Below, piece after piece: positions 1 to 7,445 of a stretch of DNA of 64,000 bases. Each line of letters starts with the position of its first letter. Within the stretch, counting starts at the first letter, position 1. This DNA comes from Butyrivibrio sp. AE3004 (GTDB lineage Bacteria > Bacillota > Clostridia > Lachnospirales > Lachnospiraceae), in NCBI RefSeq assembly GCF_000703165.1, contig NZ_JNLQ01000002.1:1984001-2048000 (forward strand), read 5' to 3'. The notes beneath the pieces are model-generated. The model searched no databases and was not told the DNA's origin. It worked only from the letters and a program-made list of their open reading frames with translations. The position numbers and the translations under genes are program-made.

Positions 1-75
1 ATAATCCACAAGTTCTGTTGGCGAGTAAGTTCCGTCGGATGCAGTTGAATGTGTATGTAAATCTATTGTTTTCAT
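1..75 (-). CDS. PHP-domain metal-dependent phosphoesterase, N-terminal fragment cut by the window edge
   Basis: Only the first 25 codons lie in the window; the rest is beyond the left edge. The start is the ATG read on the minus strand at 75. The protein begins MKTIDLHTHSTASDGTYSP, with the HxH signature at residues 7-9 and an S-D-G segment just after. This is the first metal-binding motif of the PHP (polymerase and histidinol phosphatase) family, which includes TrpH/YciV-type phosphoesterases. What the rest of the protein contains cannot be seen. The family call is strong for so short a piece, but the substrate is unknown. Confidence 0.75.
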   Translation of the reverse strand, partial: MKTIDLHTHSTASDGTYSPTELVDY

Positions 76-394
76 ATTTGTATTCAAAAAATCATGACTT
101 CTTAAACGCAAAAATATAAATGCATTCAAGAATCCATAATGATATAAATTCCAACTTAACAGTTACATTTTTTCTAATAATCTATTTCATTATAACCAAG
201 GAAAGATTCCTGTTCAATTTAGATTTACTCATTTAAAATCTTTGGTATTACGAAAGTTTGAATATCTTCTATAAATATGTTACTATCTTTTAATTGTTAC
301 AAAGACCCGTGCTATTACACGAATAATCATTTTTCTAAAAAGAGATGATTTTCTTAACAGCATTCGATCACACATCACAAGAAAGGATTCAAAC
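76..394. other. AT-rich intergenic region between divergent genes
   Basis: About 320 bases separate the PHP gene (minus) from the NifX-FKBP gene (plus), so both promoters should lie here. The stretch is very AT-rich and holds one copy of a 55-bp repeat (see 94-148). No convincing pair of promoter boxes could be singled out. An AGAAAGGA ribosome binding site sits just before the ATG at 395. Confidence 0.5.
94..148. repeat. 55-bp dispersed intergenic repeat, copy 1
   Basis: This segment matches 2153-2206 in the same orientation along most of its length, with few substitutions and a short gap. Shared core features are TTCTTAAA, an A-rich tract, AAATGCATT and AATCCAT. It lies in the leader of the PHP gene. 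Its function is unknown. Confidence 0.55.
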
Positions 395-1345
395 ATGAAA
401 ATAGCAGTAACTTACAGCAATGGAGAAGTCTTCCAGCATTTTGGACATTCTGAACAGTTTAAAATATATGAAGTTGAAGACGGAAAAGTAACATCATCTG
501 AAGTAATAAGCTCCGATGGTCAGGGACATGGTGCTCTTGCAGGTCTTCTTAGTAGTGAAGAAATAGATGTACTTATCTGTGGAGGTATTGGCGGCGGTGC
601 AATGACAGCACTAAACGATAACGGCATTGAAGTATGCGCAGGTGCTTTGGGAAATACCGACGAAGTCGTTGAAGCTTATCTCAAGGGTGAGCTTGAAAGT
701 ACAGGTGTAAATTGCGATCACCATGGTGAAGGACATACTTGCGGTGATCATGAGGATGGTCATTCTTGCGGTCATCATGATGGCGGTCATTCTTGCGGCG
801 GTCATGGAGATGACAGCTTTGATGAAGCAGACAGCTGCGGTTGCATGGGTGATGAAGAAGAAGGCTGTGGCGGTGGATGTGGCGGATGCCATGGTTGTCA
901 TTCAGCTCCTGCTATTGAAGGTAAAAATGTCGGAAAAACATGCCGTACTCATTATGTCGGAACTTTCAATGACGGAACCCAGTTCGATTCTTCCTACGAC
1001 AGAGGTGAGCCTCTTGAATTCGTATGCGGTTCAGGCATGATGATTTACGGTTTTGATGCAGCTGTAGCTAATATGGAGGTTGGCGAAACTATCGAGATTC
1101 ACCTTGAGCCTTCCGAAGCTTACGGTGAAAGAAATCCCAATGCAATAATGACTACAGAGATTTCAGAGCTCCCCGGCTCCGAAGACCTCACCGTAGGTCA
1201 ACAGGTATACCTTCAGGACATGTTTGGAAGACCTATTCCGGTTGTCGTAACGGAAAAAACAGATAGCACTATCACACTTGACGCAAACCACGAAATGGCA
1301 GGAAAAGAACTCAACTTCAAGATTGAGTTGATGGAAGTAGTTTAA
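395..1345 (+). CDS. Fusion of a NifX/NifB-type dinitrogenase-cofactor domain and a SlyD-like FKBP prolyl isomerase
   Basis: The 316-residue protein has three parts. Residues 1 to about 104 are a NifX/NafY-type (dinitrogenase iron-molybdenum cofactor biosynthesis) domain with the glycine-rich GGIGGGAM segment near residue 63. Residues about 106-172 are a linker extremely rich in His, Cys and Gly, with repeated GHSCG units and a GCGGGCGGCHGCH run, a probable metal-binding segment. Residues about 174-316 are an FKBP-type peptidyl-prolyl isomerase of the SlyD kind, with VGTFNDGTQFDSS and EPSEAYGERNP. The start has an AGAAAGGA Shine-Dalgarno. Its stop overlaps the next start (TAATG). No nitrogenase genes are nearby, so metal binding, storage or delivery in the cytosol is the likeliest role; that is inference. 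Confidence 0.85.
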   Translation: MKIAVTYSNGEVFQHFGHSEQFKIYEVEDGKVTSSEVISSDGQGHGALAGLLSSEEIDVLICGGIGGGAMTALNDNGIEVCAGALGNTDEVVEAYLKGELESTGVNCDHHGEGHTCGDHEDGHSCGHHDGGHSCGGHGDDSFDEADSCGCMGDEEEGCGGGCGGCHGCHSAPAIEGKNVGKTCRTHYVGTFNDGTQFDSSYDRGEPLEFVCGSGMMIYGFDAAVANMEVGETIEIHLEPSEAYGERNPNAIMTTEISELPGSEDLTVGQQVYLQDMFGRPIPVVVTEKTDSTITLDANHEMAGKELNFKIELMEVV

Positions 1346-2148
1346 TGAGCAAGATATTCTTCACAGATTTGGATGGCACACTATTAACCAAAGAAAAAAA
1401 GGTTACTCCCGCTACTATGGATGCACTGATAAAGTTTACTGAAGCAGGTAATCATTTTGCAATAAGCTCCGGTCGTTCACTTGACAGTGTAAAATCCGTA
1501 CAGGTTGAAAACAATCTATTTTTCCCCGGTAGTTATCTTATAGCTTATAACGGCTCACAAATTTATGATTGTGATGCCAAAAAAGATGTTTACAGAACCG
1601 GTGTACCCTTTGACCTGGTTCCGCAGATTTTTTCGCTTGCAAAAGAACACGGAATACATTGTCACACCTATAGTGATGAATATCTTATAAGCCCTGCCGA
1701 AGATGAACAGCTATCTTACTACAGAAGAGTAATTCATACACCTTACATAATCACTGATGATATATGTTCTGCTCTTCCCGATGTTCCCTGTAAAATAATC
1801 GGTATTGAGCTGCATGACAGAGCAAAAATCGACCGTTTTAAGGCAGAAGTTGAAAAGATAGCCGGTGACAGACTCACTCTTTTGTATTCAAACCCTTACT
1901 ATCTTGAGATTTTTAATTCAGAGGCAGGAAAAGGCAGCGCTGTTATAAGACTTGCCAAGCATCTTGGAATTCCTCATGAAAACACCATCGCTGCGGGTGA
2001 TGAGGAAAATGACATTTCCATGATAGAAGCGGCAGGACTTGGGGTTGCTATGTTAAACGCAGTTGATATAGTAAAAGCCGTCGCTGATGTCATCACCGAA
2101 ACAGACAATGACAACGATGGACTTGTGCCTATATTATCAGACCGATAG
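1345..2148 (+). CDS. Cof-type HAD-superfamily hydrolase
   Basis: A 267-residue cytosolic phosphatase of the Cof/YbjI class in the haloacid dehalogenase superfamily. Motif I is FTDLDGTLLT at residues 5-14, with the nucleophile Asp and the acid/base Asp two residues later. Motif II is seen around ISSGRS, and the C-terminal metal motif is AAGDEENDISM. Size and order fit sugar phosphatases that dephosphorylate small phosphorylated metabolites. The actual substrate cannot be told from sequence. The ATG overlaps the stop of the NifX-FKBP gene by one base, so the two are translationally coupled and probably co-transcribed. Confidence 0.9.
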   Translation: MSKIFFTDLDGTLLTKEKKVTPATMDALIKFTEAGNHFAISSGRSLDSVKSVQVENNLFFPGSYLIAYNGSQIYDCDAKKDVYRTGVPFDLVPQIFSLAKEHGIHCHTYSDEYLISPAEDEQLSYYRRVIHTPYIITDDICSALPDVPCKIIGIELHDRAKIDRFKAEVEKIAGDRLTLLYSNPYYLEIFNSEAGKGSAVIRLAKHLGIPHENTIAAGDEENDISMIEAAGLGVAMLNAVDIVKAVADVITETDNDNDGLVPILSDR

Positions 2149-2152
2149 TCTT

Positions 2153-2206
2153 ATGATTTCTTAAAGGCAAAAAAATAAATGCATTTGGAAATCCATGCAA
2201 TATAAA
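2153..2206. repeat. 55-bp dispersed intergenic repeat, copy 2
   Basis: This is the second copy of the repeat at 94-148, starting five bases after the HAD gene stop. It contains TTCTTAAA, an A-rich tract, AAATGCATT and AAATCCAT like copy 1. The two copies bracket the NifX-FKBP/HAD gene pair as direct repeats. Confidence 0.55.
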
Positions 2207-2220
2207 ATGGTGTAAAGAAA

Positions 2221-2250
2221 GGCTGCCACACTGATTTTAGTGCGGCAGCC
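2221..2250. terminator. GC-rich hairpin between the HAD and acylphosphatase genes
   Basis: GGCTGCCACACT and AGTGCGGCAGCC form a 12-pair stem with one mismatch around a six-base loop. It lies after the HAD gene and before the acylphosphatase start. No clear T-run follows on the plus strand, so it may be a weak terminator or a processing/attenuation hairpin rather than a classic Rho-independent terminator. Confidence 0.45.
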
Positions 2251-2293
2251 ACTTAAATTCATTAATAATTTTAAACATAAAGGAACTAATGTC

Positions 2294-2569
2294 ATGGAAA
2301 TTATCAGAGTTCATGTAAAATTCAAAGGCTATGTGCAAGGTGTAGGATTTCGCTATACTGCTTTTCATGCTGCAAACATGTACCGTCTCACAGGTTACGT
2401 AAAAAACGAATGGGACGGATCAGTCACAGCCGAAGCCCAGGGAACCCGTACCGATATCGACGCATGGATCACAAAAATAAAAAGTGGTACCTATATCGAT
2501 GTTATGGATATGACCATGGCAACAATTCCCGTCTTGGATGACGAAAAAACTTTCGAAATAAAATATTAA
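2294..2569 (+). CDS. acyP: Acylphosphatase
   Basis: A 91-residue acylphosphatase, which hydrolyses carboxyl-phosphate bonds such as acetyl phosphate or 1,3-bisphosphoglycerate. The first family motif, GYVQGVGFRYTAFHAA, carries the phosphate-binding Arg. The second, GYVKNEWDGSVTAEAQG, carries the catalytic Asn. The ATG at 2294 is chosen because AAAGGA lies about ten bases upstream and the protein then begins directly at the first beta strand (MEIIRVHVKFKG). A longer reading from 2240 would add residues that run through the upstream hairpin. It converges on the small gene at 2582-2836. Confidence 0.92.
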   Translation: MEIIRVHVKFKGYVQGVGFRYTAFHAANMYRLTGYVKNEWDGSVTAEAQGTRTDIDAWITKIKSGTYIDVMDMTMATIPVLDDEKTFEIKY

Positions 2570-2581
2570 ACCTGTACTGTT

Positions 2582-2836
2582 TTATCCTTCGACAATAAGG
2601 TATCTTCCATCACCCACATCGAATACTTCCGAAGCCTCCATGACATCTCCGTCTCCCGGATCGAGTCCGGCCTCTTCAAAATACTCTTCTACTTCCTCAG
2701 GCGATTCCACAACTACAGCCATGCAATCTTCCAGAAATGCCTCGGCTTCTTCAGGGCTTTCTGCCACATTCTCAGAAAACAACTGTCCCTGATTTTCCAA
2801 AAAGCAATTAAGTACTGCATCGTCATACTCGTGCAT
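2582..2836 (-). CDS. Small acidic protein of unknown function
   Basis: 84 residues, strongly acidic: about a third Glu/Asp, with two SPEE(A/V)E repeats at roughly residues 27 and 44, and a C-terminal VFDVGDGRYLIVEG strand. No membrane segment, signal or cysteine cluster is apparent. It lies about 50 bases downstream of maf on the same strand and has a weak AGAGA ribosome binding site, so it probably ends the polyphosphate operon. The family was not recognised. That it is real rests on its position, its composition and the absence of a competing frame. Confidence 0.6.
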   Translation of the reverse strand: MHEYDDAVLNCFLENQGQLFSENVAESPEEAEAFLEDCMAVVVESPEEVEEYFEEAGLDPGDGDVMEASEVFDVGDGRYLIVEG

Positions 2837-2887
2837 AAATTCTCTCTTTCCCGCATGCCCATAGATGTCTTTTAACTAAGCATGCGC

Positions 2888-3472
2888 CTAAACCAGCTTG
2901 TGTTTCTTCATCTCCCGGTAGAGCCTCGCAATCGGAAGTCCTACTACGCAGTTGTAATCTCCCTCTATGCCTTCGACATATTTTCCAAAAAGTCCCTGTA
3001 TACCATAAGCCCCGGCCTTATCATAGGGCTCATCAGTATCCAAATAGGCTTCTATCTCTTCTTTTGTCATTGGATAAACTCTGACCTTTGTACATTCGTA
3101 AAAAGAAAATACCTTTTCCTCATCAGCATTTCCATAAACAACAGTTACACCGGTATAAACTTCATGTGTGTTTCCGGCAATGTCATTTATCATACGCTCA
3201 GCATCAGCTTTATCCTTTGGCTTACCGAGTATTTTCTCCCTATATGATACAACGGTATCTGAACCAATTACAACGAGGGTATCTTTATTATCTCTTAAAA
3301 CTTTATGAAAAATCTCTTTAGCCTTTTGCCCTGACAGAGATACAACAACCTCCGAAGGCACTTCACTCTTTATTATTTCTTCCCCTGTTGCCGGGATTAT
3401 TTCAAATTCAAAGCCTAAGGTTCCAAGGAGTTCCCGACGCCTTGGAGATCCTGAAGCAAGTATGTATCGCAT
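2888..3472 (-). CDS. maf: Maf-family nucleoside triphosphate pyrophosphatase
   Basis: A 194-residue Maf/YhdE-type house-cleaning enzyme that hydrolyses non-canonical or modified nucleoside triphosphates to monophosphate and pyrophosphate. The N-terminal ASGSPRRRELL phosphate-binding motif is intact, the catalytic acid lies in VVIGSDTVV, and the late DKAGAYGIQG motif is present. The start at 3472 is preferred because AGAGGT precedes it and the protein then opens at MRYILASGSPRR, as family members do. A start at 3511 would add 13 residues. It lies downstream of ppk on the same strand. Confidence 0.9.
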   Translation of the reverse strand: MRYILASGSPRRRELLGTLGFEFEIIPATGEEIIKSEVPSEVVVSLSGQKAKEIFHKVLRDNKDTLVVIGSDTVVSYREKILGKPKDKADAERMINDIAGNTHEVYTGVTVVYGNADEEKVFSFYECTKVRVYPMTKEEIEAYLDTDEPYDKAGAYGIQGLFGKYVEGIEGDYNCVVGLPIARLYREMKKHKLV

Positions 3473-3650
3473 GTTATAACCTCTGTTTTCTACAACATTA
3501 TGTACTCTCATACTATTGCATGAGTAAATTCAAGTACCAACATAGTTGTTTTTATATTTCCCGACTATGTTGCTTAGTTAAAAACTATAATCTGCAAGGC
3601 AAAAGAAGGCGTCAATGGGCACAGTCTTCTTACTTCTTATACACATGGTA

Positions 3651-5810
3651 TTAAAGCCCGTGATCGTCGCGATACTCGGGTTCGAATACTCTGCTCTCTG
3701 CAATATCTTTCGGTTTGCTTAATTCTGTAGCCTCTTTTCCAAAAAGCTTTTGGGAATTCAGAGGTTCTGCACCTCGCTTTACTACTTTTACATATTCCCC
3801 GTTTTTATCCATTATGTGAGCCTTTACGTTGTCCTTAAGTTCTGCATCAAGAATATGCCACAGCTTTGCACGCAGTTTAGGATTTTCAACAGGGAACATA
3901 ATCTCAACTCTTCGCTCAAGGTTTCTTGGCATCCAATCAGCACTTGAGGCATAATATTCAGGGCTTCCGCCATTTTCAAAGTAAAAGATTCTGCTATGTT
4001 CAAGGAAATTACCGACAATGGAACGCACACTGATATTATCGCTCACTCCCGGAATGCCTGTTCTCAGACAGCATATACCACGAACTATCAGATCGATTTT
4101 TACGCCTGCGCTTGATGCCTCATAGAGTGCAGCGATTACATCCTTATGACAAATCGAATTCATCTTGGCAATTATGTGTGCAGGTTCGCCGTTTCTCGCA
4201 TGATCTGCTTCACGTTTTATGAGATCCAGGATTCTATCCTTTAACCACAAAGGCGCCAGGGTCAGCTTATTCCATACTGCAGGTTCGGAATAACCGGAAA
4301 GCATATTGAATACCGCAGTAGCATCCTCACCATAAGCCTCAGCACAAGTAAACATACCTACATCAGTATATAGCTTAGCGGTGGAATCATTATAGTTACC
4401 TGTAGCCAGATGTACATAGCGTCTTATTCCATCCTCTTCTTTTCTGACCACAAGCGTTATTTTACTGTGCGTCTTAAGACCTTTTAATCCATAGATAACG
4501 TGGCATCCGGCTTTCTCAAGCATCTTAGCCCATACAATATTGTTTTCCTCATCAAAACGGGCTTTAAGCTCAACAAGAACAGATACCTGTTTTCCATTGT
4601 CAGCCGCCTTTGCAAGAGCTGCAATAATAGGTGAATTACCGCTTACACGATACAAAGTCTGCTTAATAGCCAAAACCGAAGGGTCGGATGCGGCAGCTTC
4701 AACAAATCTCACAACAGGATCAAAGCTTTCATACGGATGATGCATCAAAATATCACCCTCTCTGATACATTCAAATATATCCCTGTCAGCAGGCAGCGAA
4801 ACCACAGGTGCAGGTCTGTCATAACCATGCTCCTTAAGATAGTCAAAGCCCTCTATCCCATACATTTTCATAAGAAAAGTAAGATCAAGCGGTCCTTCGA
4901 TTGTGTATATCTCACGCTGTTCCACCTTTAATTCATCGGTAAGAATTTTCAGAAGACGTTTATCAAAGCCTTTTTCGATTTCAAGTCTTATAGCCTGTCC
5001 CCACTGGCGCCTCTTTAGCTGCTTTTCAATTTCTTTAAGAAGGTCTTCTGCCTCGTCCTCATCAATTGATAGATCGGCATTTCGTCCAACTCTAAACGGA
5101 TAACAGCACACAATATCATAATTCAAAAACAGCTTATGGATATTCCTCTCTATTATCTGTTCCAACAGCATTATTTTCCTGACGCCTGTTGAAGCAGGAA
5201 TTTCCATTATTCTCGGAAGTACGGACGGAACCTGAACCATGGCAAATTCCATCTCGTCATTATCTTTACCTTTTACAAGGGCACCTATATTGAGTGTCTT
5301 ATTTCTGATAAGCGGAAAAGGTCTCGATGAGTCATAAGCCATAGGTGTTAAAACAGGATATACAAAATCATCAAAATAGCGGTCGATATAATCAGACTCA
5401 TCTTCATCAAGCTTCTTATAATCGCTTACTATCTCAAGGCCGTTTGCTCTCATTTCCGGTAGAAGCATACGGTTGTATACTTTATACTGTTCATTTTGAA
5501 AATCATGGACAGCATCTGTTACCTTATCGAGCTGTTCTTTGGGTGAAAGCCCTGCAATATCAGGTTTCTTATACCCTGCATTTATCATATCCTTCAGCGA
5601 AGCAACCCTTACCATAAAAAACTCATCAAGATTACTTGCGGTAATGCTTAAGAATTTCAGTTTTTCAAATAAAGGTGTTTCTTTATCCTTGGCCTCCGAA
5701 AGGCATCTGCTGTTAAACTGAAGCCAGCTTAGTTCACGGTTAATATAATATTCATTTTTATAGAAATCATTTTGCTGTGATTCGATTTGGTTTTTCTTTT
5801 TTGTTGACAT
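3651..5810 (-). CDS. ppk1: Polyphosphate kinase 1
   Basis: A 719-residue PPK1, which reversibly transfers the terminal phosphate of ATP to long-chain polyphosphate. The N-terminal domain begins YYINRELSWLQFNSRCLSEA, the usual PPK opening. The two conserved catalytic-region histidines are in GLKTHSKITLVV and YVHLATGNYNDSTAKLYTD; the first corresponds to the autophosphorylated His of E. coli PPK. The length is full. The ATG follows GAGGGG with good spacing. It is 53 bases downstream of ppx on the same strand, the classic partner, so synthesis and breakdown of polyphosphate are encoded together. Confidence 0.96.
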   Translation of the reverse strand: MSTKKKNQIESQQNDFYKNEYYINRELSWLQFNSRCLSEAKDKETPLFEKLKFLSITASNLDEFFMVRVASLKDMINAGYKKPDIAGLSPKEQLDKVTDAVHDFQNEQYKVYNRMLLPEMRANGLEIVSDYKKLDEDESDYIDRYFDDFVYPVLTPMAYDSSRPFPLIRNKTLNIGALVKGKDNDEMEFAMVQVPSVLPRIMEIPASTGVRKIMLLEQIIERNIHKLFLNYDIVCCYPFRVGRNADLSIDEDEAEDLLKEIEKQLKRRQWGQAIRLEIEKGFDKRLLKILTDELKVEQREIYTIEGPLDLTFLMKMYGIEGFDYLKEHGYDRPAPVVSLPADRDIFECIREGDILMHHPYESFDPVVRFVEAAASDPSVLAIKQTLYRVSGNSPIIAALAKAADNGKQVSVLVELKARFDEENNIVWAKMLEKAGCHVIYGLKGLKTHSKITLVVRKEEDGIRRYVHLATGNYNDSTAKLYTDVGMFTCAEAYGEDATAVFNMLSGYSEPAVWNKLTLAPLWLKDRILDLIKREADHARNGEPAHIIAKMNSICHKDVIAALYEASSAGVKIDLIVRGICCLRTGIPGVSDNISVRSIVGNFLEHSRIFYFENGGSPEYYASSADWMPRNLERRVEIMFPVENPKLRAKLWHILDAELKDNVKAHIMDKNGEYVKVVKRGAEPLNSQKLFGKEATELSKPKDIAESRVFEPEYRDDHGL

Positions 5811-5863
5811 AAGTACCCCTCATCCGCATGCTATGTTGACACCTGCCATGTAGTTTAAACATA

Positions 5864-7408
5864 TCAAAAACGCTTCTGTCTGATTATCGGTTTTATTCCG
5901 TATACCTGCTCGAAAAAACCTCCTCGTGATCCAAACAGACCTTTTTCAAGTGAAACGTCAGCCATAGTATCAACAATTATCTCGAGTTCTTTGTCCTTTG
6001 TTGTAACACGAACATTCTTGAATTTCTGTTTATGTGTGCGGTCAAGTCCGTTGGCTATTCTAAGTATCGCAGTCAGTTTAGCTATTGTCAGATATGCATC
6101 GTGATTGATTCCGTGGAATCTATACCCGCCATCCTTAAAATATTCAAATTCATCATGATTGAATCTGACTACATTGGCGACTATCGATCTTTCCAAATGC
6201 GAAAGTCCTATTATCTCAGTCGACATTATAATGTTATATGAGCAATCACCAAGGTTTACCATGCTGATATATTTTCCGCAGTCATGCAGTATTGTGCATA
6301 TCTGTAAAAGAAGACGTTCTCTTTTACCAAGACCGTGAACTTTTTTCATGCTGTCAAATATATTAAGTGCTATGGTCTGCAGCGTTTCACTTCTGGATTT
6401 GCTGCCCATATATCTCCTGGAAATATTCTGAGCACAGGCAACTATGTCCTGCTCAAAATCATGCGAGCTCTTAAGGTATTTTTTTCTTTCAGCATACTCA
6501 AAAGCAATTCCGTCGCAAAGTGTTCCCCCCGGTGCCCAGATTGTTTCTGCCTTAAGAACAGTAAGTATATTGCTGACAAGAAGTCCCGAAACATACATCA
6601 GCATTATATTATCCTGCGCAAGTCCAAGTTTTTTAGCTGTATCTGTCAGTGATTTTCCGGAAAGAGTTCCTATATAATCCACAAACCGTTTAGCGGAAGC
6701 ATAGGTCTTTTCTTCCATACCGAGATTTACTCTCTGCAGGACAGGTGATACATAATCATCCAGCAGGATTACATTTTCAACCTTCCTGTCCTTTAAATGC
6801 ATCTTAGCAAAGACATTAAGCTGCGATTCCACCAGTTCCTGAACCAGCATAGGGTATTTGCTGTGTCCGGGTTGAATCTGCTGCATTGTAGAATACAGTC
6901 TGAGCACACCAAGTCTTAGCTGCTGAGTAGTAACCAGGGTATCGTTGTCAAATAGTGATATCTGAATACTTCCTCCTCCTACATCCACGATAGCTGTAGG
7001 TTTTTCAAGGAATTTAAAAAAGCGTTCGTTGTTGAGGGCAACAGACTTGTAGTCCAAAAAGCGTTGTTCGGAGTTACTTAGGATATCTATTTCTATCCCC
7101 GTTCGTTGTCTTAAGAGCTCCAATACCGTATCATTGTCTTTTGTCTCACGAAGGGCACTGGTTCCGTAAGCCTGATAACGTGTTACGCCATATCCCTCCA
7201 TGATCTTATTGTAGTCAGTAAGGATCCTTATAAGCTCATCCATATGAGCAGCAGAAATCTGACCTGTCGCATAGGTTTCGGTTCCCAGGTCTATTCTGTG
7301 ACGCACATGATCTATCTGTTTAACGCCTTTTTTCTGCGACATTTCGTAGATTTTCATCTCAAGCTCGTACGAGCCCAGATCCACTGCCGCAAAGATGTCT
7401 GTCGCCAT
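5864..7408 (-). CDS. ppx: Ppx/GppA exopolyphosphatase with C-terminal HD domain
   Basis: 514 residues. The N-terminal half is an ASKHA-fold phosphatase of the Ppx/GppA family, with phosphate-binding loops in AAVDLGSYELEMKIYEM and AIVDVGGGSIQISLF. The C-terminal third resembles an HD hydrolase (ILHDCGKYISM, later RFNHDEFEYF), as in long bacterial exopolyphosphatases. It should release phosphate from polyphosphate or act on pppGpp. The start at 7408 (MATDIFAAVDLGS) is preferred because GAGGAGGG lies seven bases upstream; the longer frame from 7435 would place that ribosome binding site inside the gene. It sits between the AAA fusion gene and ppk. Confidence 0.93.
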   Translation of the reverse strand: MATDIFAAVDLGSYELEMKIYEMSQKKGVKQIDHVRHRIDLGTETYATGQISAAHMDELIRILTDYNKIMEGYGVTRYQAYGTSALRETKDNDTVLELLRQRTGIEIDILSNSEQRFLDYKSVALNNERFFKFLEKPTAIVDVGGGSIQISLFDNDTLVTTQQLRLGVLRLYSTMQQIQPGHSKYPMLVQELVESQLNVFAKMHLKDRKVENVILLDDYVSPVLQRVNLGMEEKTYASAKRFVDYIGTLSGKSLTDTAKKLGLAQDNIMLMYVSGLLVSNILTVLKAETIWAPGGTLCDGIAFEYAERKKYLKSSHDFEQDIVACAQNISRRYMGSKSRSETLQTIALNIFDSMKKVHGLGKRERLLLQICTILHDCGKYISMVNLGDCSYNIIMSTEIIGLSHLERSIVANVVRFNHDEFEYFKDGGYRFHGINHDAYLTIAKLTAILRIANGLDRTHKQKFKNVRVTTKDKELEIIVDTMADVSLEKGLFGSRGGFFEQVYGIKPIIRQKRF

Positions 7409-7445
7409 ATATTCCCTCCTCATTAAAAAACGCATAGAATATTTT

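Noticed and set aside
395..1345. Nitrogenase-associated protein
   Set aside because: The NifX-type domain is widespread in non-fixing anaerobes and no nif gene is present in the window.
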